Assembly: GCA_010094025.1 (NCBI GenBank)
Contig: ML991909.1
Coordinates: 1 to 27,821, forward strand
DNA: 27,821 nucleotides
From: Viridothelium virens
Lineage: Eukaryota; Ascomycota; Dothideomycetes; Trypetheliales; Trypetheliaceae
Direction: 5' to 3'
Positions 11,413 to 20,468 of this stretch are shown piece by piece. The translations under genes were made by a program, and so were the position numbers. How positions within the stretch are numbered: the first letter of the stretch is position 1; each line of letters opens with the position of its first letter. The notes under the pieces were generated by a model that was given only the letters and a program-made list of their open reading frames with translations, had not been told where the DNA came from and did no database searches.

Positions 11413-13218
11413 ATGAACGATCAAGATGCTAACCGAGGGCCGTGGTACGCTGCGATATCCGTAGTAACTACTATCATAGCCTTTTCTGGTGTTACATTAC
11501 GTCTGTATACACGCTACTTTCTTACTCGGTCGTTTGGCTCTGATGACTTCGCCATGTTTGTACCAATTGTGAGTTTCCAAAAGCCATTAGCTCTTGTGAA
11601 AATCTCACTAACTGCGATATAGCTCTCCACTATCGTTAGTGCAGTTTTCGATGTCTATGATGTCGAGCATGGTTTAGGACGCCATGCCAGTCGTCTGAGC
11701 CCTGAGGACTATGAGCTCATTACAAGAGAGTGCGTTATCCTCATCCAAACGCATCACGCTCCTGAAATCTACAGCAAGCCCTGCAAGGCCTTTATTGACT
11801 GCAGTATACTGATAAGCGTCTCTGTTATAGTACCATCATAGGATGGCTCCGAGCGTTTATCACTTATTTTTTCGTCCGTGCCTCGATAATGCTATTTACG
11901 CTTCGGTTGCTGCCATACACTAAGATCTGGGAACGCCGTACTATCTATTTTACCTTCTTCTTGAACTTTGCTATCACTCTGATTGCCTGCGTATCCTTTG
12001 GCATCAGGTGTACGCCTTTCCGTGCCTCCTACGCGGAAGTTCCGGGGAGTCATTGCAAGTCGGAAACGCTACTCTTGGCCTCTCAACAATTGAACGGAAG
12101 TAGGTCATTGGCCCCTTCTATGCTGTTATTCCCCGAAGATATTGATCCTAGACTCAGTCCTTGCTTGCGTTATCGACATCACTACTGCTCTAATCCCCGC
12201 GTTCTTGCTCTGGGATCTACAAATGAAAAGACAAACGAAAATAATCCTCGATACAGTCTTCTTTCTGGGACTTTTCACAGCAGGACTCAGCGTCAGTAGA
12301 GCTGCTACAACCAACAAAACCACCTTTGGCCCTGATTTGCCCTGTAAGCCCTCTTTCCGCGTAGTCCCTATTTTGTTGCTTTGCATATCAGCAATCAATA
12401 CATCTTTGCTTTCTCTCGATGTTCCTATCCCTCTCCGATCAAGATCAAACTTGTGTTCGGCCCCTGAGAGTCAATTCACACCCATAAAGATGGTGGAGAG
12501 TTTTCCGAACTATCACTTTATCCCTACTCCTCCCAGGGGCACATCCAACGAATGGCTTTGACTGGCAAATCCGCCAACTTCAGTACTCGGAAGAGTTGGA
12601 CAGGGTTGTTGTAAAATCAATACCTTGCATCTTGACCTTTGTGAGAGGCATGTGCTTACTTGCGCTTCAGTCAAACAATGCATCTCAGGCATCCTGTCCT
12701 GCATCGAAGTCAATATGGGCATGTTCTTTGCCTCCTGTCCCGTGCTCCGCCAACTCATAGCCTACGTAATGAGGCACCGAACCATCCTACCTACAAGGGG
12801 TCAGAATCCGCCTAACGGCGACTTCATCGCCATGCGCAAACGTATTACGTTGCGTGACATCTTTTGGTATCGTAAACGAACGTCAAACGAAATTTCACCG
12901 CCTCCGAGTGCACCGCCTACGAAACCCCGTGAAATCTCCTCTGCTGCCAAACCCGTCAAGATCTCGGCGATGGATCGGATTTGGGGAACGTTTGGGAGAG
13001 CGTTTGGTGTAACAACACAAGGGGATGCCATTACGCCGCGTCACGATAGTTTGTCGCATAGTGAGAAGGGATTGATTGGCTCGAGGAGTGAAGAAGAAAA
13101 TACTAAGAAGAGTAAGGAGAGTCAGCAGACGTTCCTACTCTCTGGCACGAACACGTCGGGGAATGGTTGGTCGCTAGATCCGACAAATAGCGGTGCTAGC
13201 GATTCGAGCATGCAATGA
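11413..13218 (+). CDS. Fungal rhodopsin-domain (PTH11-like) integral membrane protein, five exons, about 423 aa
   Basis: Proposed exons: 11413-11568, 11623-11729, 11831-12099, 12152-12343 and 12671-13218; total 1272 nt. The product fits the fungal seven-helix rhodopsin-domain family: a first helix (residues 11-31) followed by LRLYTRYF and the signature GSDDFAMF, HGLGRH after helix 2, then helices including ITYFFVRASIMLF, IYFTFFLNFAITLIACV, LACVIDITTALIPAFLLWDLQMK and IEVNMGMFFASCPVLR. The last 110 residues form a polar Ser/Lys-rich tail, probably cytoplasmic. Family members are mostly orphan receptors or membrane proteins, some tied to host sensing in plant pathogens. Introns 1-3 (54, 101, 52 nt) restore the frame well. 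Intron 4 is unusually long (327 nt) and its acceptor (TTCAG at 12670) is my choice among several; the region before SGILSCIEVNMG is least certain. Confidence 0.78.
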
Positions 13219-13835
13219 TTCTGGCCTATTTGTGCTTGCTCATTGATGAGTCTGGTGTGGCTCAGGTTCGGTATGATCTCTCAATGCTCGACTTCTTTCA
13301 AACATGACTATCGACGTTGGCGAATTAGAAACTTTCACTGCAGCTGCATAGTCAGGCTTTTGGAACATGGCGATGGGTCTTAATTTGGGGTGGAAATGAA
13401 ACATTCCTTCAAGTTTCAATGGGCATTGGTGGGTTTGACCTATTCTTAGGAAGTGACGCTGACAACCTGGTCAAATGTAATGTATCCGGACCATATCATT
13501 TTCTGACCGGATAAACTTTAGTAATTTCAAATTGTCTGTGCATAGGACCTGTTTCGATTTTACCGTTGTGAACCTTCACCTTGAGTCGCAGCTATCAAAG
13601 TCATGATTCTGTCAGTCATTAAGTCAGAACTTATTCTAACAACGATAGAATGCTTAACAATCGATGGCTCCGTCATGAGCATACATGTTCCAGTCTTCAG
13701 TGTCATCAGAAACCTGATAGTCCACGTCGTCGTATCTGAACATGTCTTAAGCGAGGTCTTCTTCTCTCTGTTGTACCAACTTTTCAAACCTGACATCCAA
13801 TGTTGAAGGCGCTCTTCTCCGCTTTCTCCGCTCTA
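13219..13835. other. Spacer between two convergent genes
   Basis: Contains the 3' ends of the rhodopsin-domain gene (plus) and the exonuclease gene (minus). A minus-strand frame around 13660-13800 reads an acidic, tyrosine-rich segment (MFRYDDVDYQVSDDTEDW) with stops on both sides. It could be decayed coding sequence or chance. Nothing else is recognised. Confidence 0.4.
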
Positions 13836-14561
13836 TTATGCTCTCGAAGCCCAGGGCCCAAACTTCTTCGATGGCGATTGTGGATCATACTCCGGAGAGC
13901 GGGCCTCAGTCACGCGGCGCTCGCTTTCCTCAATCACCATACGCAGTCCATCATTGCCAGCACGGTTCGAATAGACAGCATGCAGTTTCGGAAGGTGAAC
14001 AACGTCGTTAACGCAATATTGGAGAGTCTTGGTGTCCATCGGCCGATGACTAAAGATGCCGGTAGGCATGAGGCTCCTGAGCTCCTCTTTCGTCCGAAGC
14101 CAATCACGCTTCTCGAGCCACCCAAGCACCAGGTCATATTTGACACACGTATCAAGCCCACGGACATAGGTCTTGTCACCAGCGCGAGACACATTCTCGA
14201 GAAGCTGAAGATCCGTAACACCCGCAAGACCAACGTTGTAATGCGCCCACAGCGCATCTGCGTCGTTTCGTACGTCCCAAACATACTTAGGTATATCCGG
14301 AGCTTCCAGAATCGACTTCAAAGTAGTGCCGTCATTTGATGCTACTGTGAATGTCGATGCTCCAAGAGCTAAGACGTCGATCACTCGCACTTCCTCTTGT
14401 GGATGAATGAGAAGAGTAATGAGAGAAAGAGTCCCGTGCCGGCTGAGGCTTTCTCCTTCAAGGTCCAGATAGATTGTTTTAGACGAGGGCAATGAGCGAA
14501 GGAAAGCCTCAAGTTCCAACACAGTGGAAATGATAGCTGAAGCCGATGAAGGAGCAGCCAT
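13836..14561 (-). CDS. DEDDy-type 3'-5' exonuclease domain protein (EXD/egalitarian-like), 241 aa, intronless
   Basis: The start is ATG at 14561 (MAAPSSAS); an upstream in-frame TTG is not needed. Nearly the whole protein is one DnaQ-like 3'-5' exonuclease domain. Exo I is LDLEGE with D33 and E35. Exo II lies in WDVRNDADAL, with D102 the likely metal ligand. Exo III is YCVND with Y182 and D186, the YxxxD pattern of the DEDDy subclass. The ending KKFGPW is common in fungal members. It has all four acidic residues, so it should be active on RNA or DNA 3' ends; location is probably nuclear or cytosolic, as no signal or membrane segment is seen. Fungal homologues are widespread but poorly studied. 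It is the first clearly conserved gene going right from the eroded half. Confidence 0.9.
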   Translation of the reverse strand: MAAPSSASAIISTVLELEAFLRSLPSSKTIYLDLEGESLSRHGTLSLITLLIHPQEEVRVIDVLALGASTFTVASNDGTTLKSILEAPDIPKYVWDVRNDADALWAHYNVGLAGVTDLQLLENVSRAGDKTYVRGLDTCVKYDLVLGWLEKRDWLRTKEELRSLMPTGIFSHRPMDTKTLQYCVNDVVHLPKLHAVYSNRAGNDGLRMVIEESERRVTEARSPEYDPQSPSKKFGPWASRA

Positions 14562-16484
14562 GTCGAGCAATGCCTAACGTCGAATTAATTCTGTGAGTGT
14601 CAGTGAACTTGTTGTGCTTAGCCTAGATTCTGGATAAACTGGGTACTTGGCATACGTTCGTGTGGTCAGAAATTGAGAATGGATGGCTCTGATGCTTGAG
14701 AGCTCGAGACTAAAGGTGGAATTGTTGTGTACTCAGGCAGATTGGGAGGAGCCTTATTCAGAGGAGCCTCCTGCTGAACTCTCTCTGGCTGGCTGAAGTT
14801 GTATAGTCGGTGATGAAGGCGCGTAGACTTAGCTACGGAGGCGAGGATCTTTATACACCTACTCTACCCTAGCTGTGGGTGCTAATCACCGACACATGCT
14901 GTTTGCTATGTACAAACGGATGCGGAGATCATCCGTATCTGTTTGGTCTTTCCAACTCATCGCGCAGCGTACTTGCAGCTGGCATAAGGGGATGATACAT
15001 TGCTTTAGACAATCGCAATGACTCATTAAGACACAAGATACACACTGTTAGCGCGGGAACTGAAGTCAACCGAACTAGTAAGCATACGAGATATCGAGCA
15101 ACAATCGTTGAACTTCCATATTGTGGTCACTGTTTCATCTGCTGGTCTGTAACGATGGCAACAAAATAATCCTCAAGACTACATCCAGCGGCACGAGAAC
15201 TACAATTTGAGGTCCTTTTGAGTATGGTGCTTGTGTCTATGCGTTCAATAATGAGAATGATACAGCCAAGCAAGAGAAATTTGTGGAATAACGTAACAGC
15301 GGCCACTACTAGTTCTGCTCCTCTGGTGGTTTAGAGAGCATCCTGTCTTCTTGGAAAACCAGAGTAGGTCAGTAATTGAATCTTGATCCATATTTTTGGA
15401 AAACCCTATCGGTTTGAATTCCACATAGAGTAGATCGATAGCAATATCAGTCACGTAGTACCTGGTATTGTTCTGGGCTCTCTGTTATCCATGTGGTCCA
15501 AAGCTTGTGCCGGCCTTGTTTTCGAATTCCATGCAATCGCAAACGGGTAACAGTGATCAGTCATTTTCACTGATCCGTACCCTTGAAAATGCCAGGTTCA
15601 CCATGCTGCTCTTGGTACCCCAGCGGGCACAAGCATTATTCTACGTCCAGTTCGGCCATGTTTGTCGCGCCTGTCGTCCTTACGCCCATGGGGCCGAACG
15701 AAGAAAAGCTACCATTTAGTACTGCACTAGGCTTTCCAAGCAGTCACGGCTGCAGGGACGAGGGTAAGAGAGATGAGGAAACTTATCAAGGAAAGCATGA
15801 TTGACAGCTATCAGCGGAGGTATATAATAGAGATGTAACGAGACTTGAGCGGTGAGGTGTGTAGGAAATTTGTATAGAACTATAATACATTCGCTTTGCT
15901 GAACAGACAGCGAAGATCTGCACTGGGAACAGGGACAAGAGAGCTTGTTCATTTGAGAGTAAAGATCAGGGTTTAGTGGACGTGGGTCTCTTAGGTAAGG
16001 TGGCTTTCATGGGAGTGGAGGCTACGGGTAAGGATACAAATGTTTCGAAGGAAACATGGGTTTGATGAGAGAAACGGAAGTCCCAACCTCTGAAAAGAGT
16101 CTCTTTCATAACATACCGGACCGGCGGAGCAACTTGCGATAGGAATTCTTAAAGCTATTGTAGATGGTTGGGCTTCGTCTGCGTACAAGAAATATATGAT
16201 CTTTACCTACTTGTGGGAACCCCCCAATTTTCATGCGAAGCGAAGCCGTCTATATCAGTCGTGCTTTTTGTTGTTCAGTTGCTGGAAGTCCTGTAGAGCA
16301 AGTGGCGACGTTGCAAGATTGTCTACAGAGAACTCCATCAAATATAGCTTCGCACAGCCTTCAACTGATTGTAATAATTGCAGTAATTGTAGAGTCTCGC
16401 TAATGACACTGCGTTCAGCGACGGTGGGAGAAAGCTTCCAAAAACTAAAAAAAAGAAAAAGAAAAAAAGATTATAATTAAGAAT
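14562..16484. other. Gene-poor stretch of 1.9 kb between exonuclease and tRNA
   Basis: The left part is the exonuclease promoter and 5' leader. A minus-strand frame at 15245-15454 and plus-strand frames near 15468-15804 resemble no family I know. The tRNA terminator tract lies at the right end. Nothing else is supported. Confidence 0.5.
16447..16468 (-). terminator. RNA polymerase III terminator tract of the tRNA gene
   Basis: On the tRNA strand there are runs of seven, five and eight T (16468-16462, 16460-16456, 16454-16447) beginning about 17 nt after the tRNA 3' end. This is far more than the four or five T needed for Pol III to stop. Confidence 0.8.
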
Positions 16485-16567
16485 TTCGGATACCGGGAGT
16501 CGAACCCGGCTCTGTCCGGCAACAATGACTTGAAAGCGGACGATGCTAGCCGATACACCATATCCGA
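16485..16567 (-). tRNA. tRNA-Glu (anticodon UUC) with an 11-nt intron
   Basis: The acceptor stem pairs TCGGATA (16567-16561) with TATCCGA (16492-16486), with discriminator A at 16485. The D arm TGGTGTATCGGCTAGCA contains the A box and matches eukaryotic tRNA-Glu. The anticodon stem is GTCCG/CGGAC around loop CTTTCA-C, giving anticodon TTC at 16534-16532. An intron of 11 nt (16530-16520) sits one base 3' of the anticodon, the canonical position. The T arm is CCGGG-TTCGACT-CCCGG and includes the B box. The mature length is 72 nt, as expected for Glu. Confidence 0.92.
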
Positions 16568-17465
16568 TGTATCTTGACCGATCATTCAACGAAAATGCAT
16601 AGATTGCAATATATAGTCATAGATATCCTTAGCTAGAAGCGATCAGCCAAGAATAATGGCGCCGCGCTGCAGCCTGCCATGCTTTCGGCCAGCATTTTTG
16701 ATGCAGATTATGCAGTTGTTAGCTGAGGCCTCAGCTTTCACCACGGTCGCAGGCTACGACTTCCTAAAACCCCTGATCAACACAATCAAAATTCTGAAGA
16801 TCTCTTCTACTCCGTCCGTCTACAGGTCGCACTTAACAGTAGCCAACTCCAGGACTCTCATAAGGGATGATCACATCAAAATCAACAACACCTCACCATC
16901 ATTGCCTACTAATTGTATGCCTTCTCGATCAGGCGTTCTACTCAAGGCCGATTTTTAAAATGTTTTCCATTATCGAAAAGAGGCTACTACTATTCGCTAT
17001 GCACATGAAAAACCACGCTGAGTTGTCGCGCCGACGTATAACCTGCCGTCGTGCCTAGCATGGAAACGCGAGAAATTTTTCGTACAAAATCTAAACAAGT
17101 TTCGCACCCCTCCTGTACGCATTATGCAATCGCATTTAATCGATCTTCCGAACACGTGTCCGCCATTAGATATAGTGATTCCGGAGAGATTGCTTCGCCT
17201 CCAAACACCGGCCCAATGATAACGGTAATGGTAAGTAATGTGAAGAACTGCCTAGGTATGAGGCAAAGGGGATATCAAGAAGAAATGCAAGAAAAGACGT
17301 GATAGCAGTTGGTACACGAAAATGTACAGGGAGAAGGTTTCCACATCCATCTCTTCGCGCCTTTGGAAGGCAAAAGAGAAAAAGGTAGCCAAGAAAGTAT
17401 GTGAACGGAAATGAACGGGACAGATGCGACATGTCCCCTCGTGCCACGGAGCGGAACGGCCTCCT
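16568..17465. other. Spacer right of the tRNA, no gene recognised
   Basis: Contains the tRNA upstream region and the 3' untranslated region of the large EGF-domain gene on the minus strand. Short frames here (for example plus 16656-16958) show no family features. Confidence 0.5.
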
Positions 17466-20400
17466 CTAGAGCTTCCCTCCAATCCGGATTCCATTCGGCA
17501 ACGCCAGAATCCCACTCATCAAATTCGCGCTGAACCCATTCCCCAACGTCACGTTGCCACCAGCCTCTTGAGAGCCGCCCTGAAAGAACGACGCCATGTT
17601 GTCGCTCGCCGTTGTCGCCGCGCTCAGCTGCGTCGTATTCTGCAGCACGAACAAGACAGCGACGCGCGCAAAGTCTTCCATCGTGCTCTTGGTGCTGGAG
17701 CCACCAGTGCTGGAAGGCGAGCTCGCTGTAGCGCTGGCAGTGCCTGTAGGTGACGTATCGGACTGAGGGACCGGGGCTGAAGAAGAGGAGGCAGATGAGG
17801 CAGATGAGGTAGAGGAGAAGGAGCTGAGTGAGGTCCCGCTGGGATCGACAGAGACCGAGAGAGTGGAGGATGGGGCGCCGCCTTGGACAACGATGCCGTC
17901 GGAGGTGTAGACTTGGCGCCGGAGAAGAGATGGGGGAGCTGTTTGGAGAGACGCAAACTGGGTTGGGTAGACAAATGGGTGGGTTGTCGAAGGGAAGATC
18001 TCAAGAACCGGCTCTTGATCGATGTCCGTCTCAAGCGATCGCTTCTGAGACTGGCCGTTGAAGGTGACCAGGGCATTTTCGGAAGAGCAGCTGAAGTCGT
18101 TGGCCGTGAAGAGGGGAAGGATTTGTTGGGAGTCGAGAGGGATACTGAAGTTTGTGTTGGCGGCAGATATCAGTCGCGGGATTGCGGAACCTATGGTAGC
18201 ATTGGAAGCTGCACCAGGGACGCCGCTGCTTGTGCAGCTCGGGTCTTGCGACTGTGTCTGGCATTGATTGCCAGTAAAGCCATTCACGCAGAGACATCTG
18301 CATGTTCCAGATGAGACGACGTTCGTGCCACCGTTCTGACACGTCAGCTGCTGTTGGCACGCCTGAATCGAACCTGGGGCTGGTTTTCCACTGTTGTTCT
18401 GCTTAGGCAGGACGATGAGAGCAATAGGTACAATAATCGCGGCAGCCACAAGCAGTACCAGAGCTATCATAATTAAGATGAAGACCCAAAGCGGCATACC
18501 ACAACATCTTCTCCGCCGTTTCTGCTGAGAAGGGGTCTCCTCTTGATCCTCTGCCGTTTGGCTGATATTCAAGTTCGAAGGAGAACGAAAGGGGTTGTTG
18601 GGACTCCTGGCGCTTCCAAGCGGGGGGGTTGCGAGTCCTGGCGGAGGAAATGCAGACAGCATGTCTGTCAAAGAGCTTCCTGACCTTCGATTCCTGCCGG
18701 ATGGTGGTGTGTTACGCCCTTTGTCAGCATTTCCCATTTCCCAAAAATCCATACCAAGACGACTGGCCGTCTTGCCCCGTTCAAGATTCGAAGCAAGCCT
18801 GGTGGCTCTACGAATCAGCTCTGGTAAACTGGAGAGACTCCCTCGCGACTCTGCTTCCTTCACGGCATCAACGTTCAATCGTGGCGGTCTCTTGGCTCCA
18901 ACTCGATCTCCTAGATTGCCTTGCGGTTTTGGTGATGTGAGCTGCTCTCTGAGGTCTGGATCTAGTGCACCACCTCTTTCTAGTCCACCAAGTATCTTTG
19001 CGACCCGAGGGTCAATTGGTGAAACTGGAGACTTCTGCCCTTCAAATCCATTCGTTGAACGTTGGTCGGCTAGCATCTTCTCATCCGCCCAGTTAGGTTC
19101 CGTGGAGGAATCTGGTCTTCCTGTATCACGTGTTGTCAATTCCCGTTCCAATTGATTGCTCCTCTCGTCATCAGATGCAGAAGATTCGCCATCAATGAAA
19201 CCAGTGCCGGTGCTGAGTAGATCGCTTGTAGGTGTGACAGAAGCCGTACCCCCTTGACTCGGTGGAAGGGAGCCCTGCGCCCGTTTTCCAACCGAAGTGG
19301 GCGCATCGAGACTGGCAGCAGCGGCGCCCAGTGTTGCTGCAGTGCTATATTCGGCAGCACGTGGCTTTGGGAATCTCGACTCTTTTGGCGTGAGACTCGG
19401 CGATCGTTGGCTGGGAAGGAGGTCTCGGTCGCTGCGAAGATTATCTGCACTTTTGATTGTTGTTAAAGCTGGCCGACCACGCTTTCCCAAACTTGCTTGT
19501 CTAACGAGCCCAGCTTGTGCATCTGCATTACCAATTCTAATTTGTCTCCGTTCGTCGCCTGTATAAGGACCGTCCACGTCTGACTGACTCTCAGAACCTT
19601 CTTCGATGTAGAAATCCTGCGCAGCGCTGCTGGGCATCGCCGTACTTGATGCATACGAGCTCCTTGACTTTGTTTCCGTTTCCTCGACGATAGGCGAGAC
19701 ATATGAGGTAAGTGAATAGTACGAGTGAGGACCTCTCCTGGCGGATGGGGGTGGTCCAAGAGCAGGACTGCGCCTCGGTGGTGGCTGTGCCGGAGGTGGT
19801 TGCTGAGGTACAGGAGGTACGGCTGGAGCTTGAGGAAAGTCAGGTATTGTACCTAGTGATGATGTCGTTGATTGAGAGGATGTAGTAACGGGTCTTGAGG
19901 TATTTGGCGACATGGAAGTAGATATTGGCGAAGCGAAGTCATCTTCCCAATAAGCGCGATGAGGATCCAACGTGGAGGCTGTCTGCGCGCTTGCCCGAGA
20001 CACTTGTTGCCGTAATGGTGATTTCGGAGGTTGTCGAGGTGGTGGCGGCGATGGTATCTGCCGTGGCAGGATGTCTTCATCCTCATAGTCATTGAAGTCG
20101 CGTGGTTTGGTAGGATCGAGTATCGATGGTACGTAGGAAGGTCTCGGCGGTCTTTGGGGTGCCTGCGCTCTCTGAGGACTGCCCATCGGAGAATCTTCGA
20201 GGAAGTCATTCGTCAACGGCCATTGAGGACTGCCAGGTGGTTGCGAAGTAGAAGCGGCACCTTGAAATGGCCCTCGTTGGCCAGGTCCAGTGGGTCTTGG
20301 GGGAGGTATTCTGGGGGGTGGTTCTCGCCTGATACCCTCTCCACCCTCCATCATTGCCTGCAGTCGTTCCCTGGCCGCCTTGATCGATCCCTTCTTGATC

Positions 20401-20468
20401 TGTCCGCCATCATTGGACCCATCGGCGGGAGCGATAGGCGGCGCTCCCGGCCGTCTGGGTTGGTTCAT
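17466..20468 (-). CDS. Large single-pass membrane protein with EGF-like domain (1000 aa), intronless
   Basis: The start is ATG at 20468 (MNQPRRPG) and the frame is open for 1000 codons. Residues 1-650 are a disordered, Pro/Ser-rich, basic region with no signal peptide. A cluster KRRRRCC precedes one hydrophobic helix (about 658-687), which by the positive-inside rule puts the N-terminus in the cytosol (type II). Outside, an EGF-like module spans C704-C736 with the usual NGG and NGFTG spacing; then comes a globular segment with dibasic sites KR (809-810) and RR (850-851) that a Kex2-like protease could cut, a Ser/Thr-rich stretch likely to be O-glycosylated, and a conserved-looking C-terminus FSANLMSGILALPNG. 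Proteins with this layout occur across Pezizomycotina; the function is unknown, and a cell-surface or wall-sensing role is only a guess. It is divergent from the 510-residue gene, 3.1 kb away. Confidence 0.85.
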   Translation of the reverse strand: MNQPRRPGAPPIAPADGSNDGGQIKKGSIKAARERLQAMMEGGEGIRREPPPRIPPPRPTGPGQRGPFQGAASTSQPPGSPQWPLTNDFLEDSPMGSPQRAQAPQRPPRPSYVPSILDPTKPRDFNDYEDEDILPRQIPSPPPPRQPPKSPLRQQVSRASAQTASTLDPHRAYWEDDFASPISTSMSPNTSRPVTTSSQSTTSSLGTIPDFPQAPAVPPVPQQPPPAQPPPRRSPALGPPPSARRGPHSYYSLTSYVSPIVEETETKSRSSYASSTAMPSSAAQDFYIEEGSESQSDVDGPYTGDERRQIRIGNADAQAGLVRQASLGKRGRPALTTIKSADNLRSDRDLLPSQRSPSLTPKESRFPKPRAAEYSTAATLGAAAASLDAPTSVGKRAQGSLPPSQGGTASVTPTSDLLSTGTGFIDGESSASDDERSNQLERELTTRDTGRPDSSTEPNWADEKMLADQRSTNGFEGQKSPVSPIDPRVAKILGGLERGGALDPDLREQLTSPKPQGNLGDRVGAKRPPRLNVDAVKEAESRGSLSSLPELIRRATRLASNLERGKTASRLGMDFWEMGNADKGRNTPPSGRNRRSGSSLTDMLSAFPPPGLATPPLGSARSPNNPFRSPSNLNISQTAEDQEETPSQQKRRRRCCGMPLWVFILIMIALVLLVAAAIIVPIALIVLPKQNNSGKPAPGSIQACQQQLTCQNGGTNVVSSGTCRCLCVNGFTGNQCQTQSQDPSCTSSGVPGAASNATIGSAIPRLISAANTNFSIPLDSQQILPLFTANDFSCSSENALVTFNGQSQKRSLETDIDQEPVLEIFPSTTHPFVYPTQFASLQTAPPSLLRRQVYTSDGIVVQGGAPSSTLSVSVDPSGTSLSSFSSTSSASSASSSSAPVPQSDTSPTGTASATASSPSSTGGSSTKSTMEDFARVAVLFVLQNTTQLSAATTASDNMASFFQGGSQEAGGNVTLGNGFSANLMSGILALPNGIRIGGKL

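Noticed and set aside
12100-12138. 39-nt intron GTAGGT to GAAG in the rhodopsin-domain gene
   Set aside because: It does not restore the frame of the next helix; extending the acceptor to CCTAG at 12151 (52 nt) does.
13560-13800. Acidic Tyr/Asp-rich minus-strand segment as a second exon of the exonuclease gene
   Set aside because: The exonuclease ends in its normal family tail and no donor site lies before its stop codon to reach this segment.
17883-18314. Plus-strand open frames over 17.4-20.5 kb
   Set aside because: They are antisense to the 1000-residue EGF-domain gene, whose membrane helix, EGF cysteines and uninterrupted length make the minus strand the coding one.
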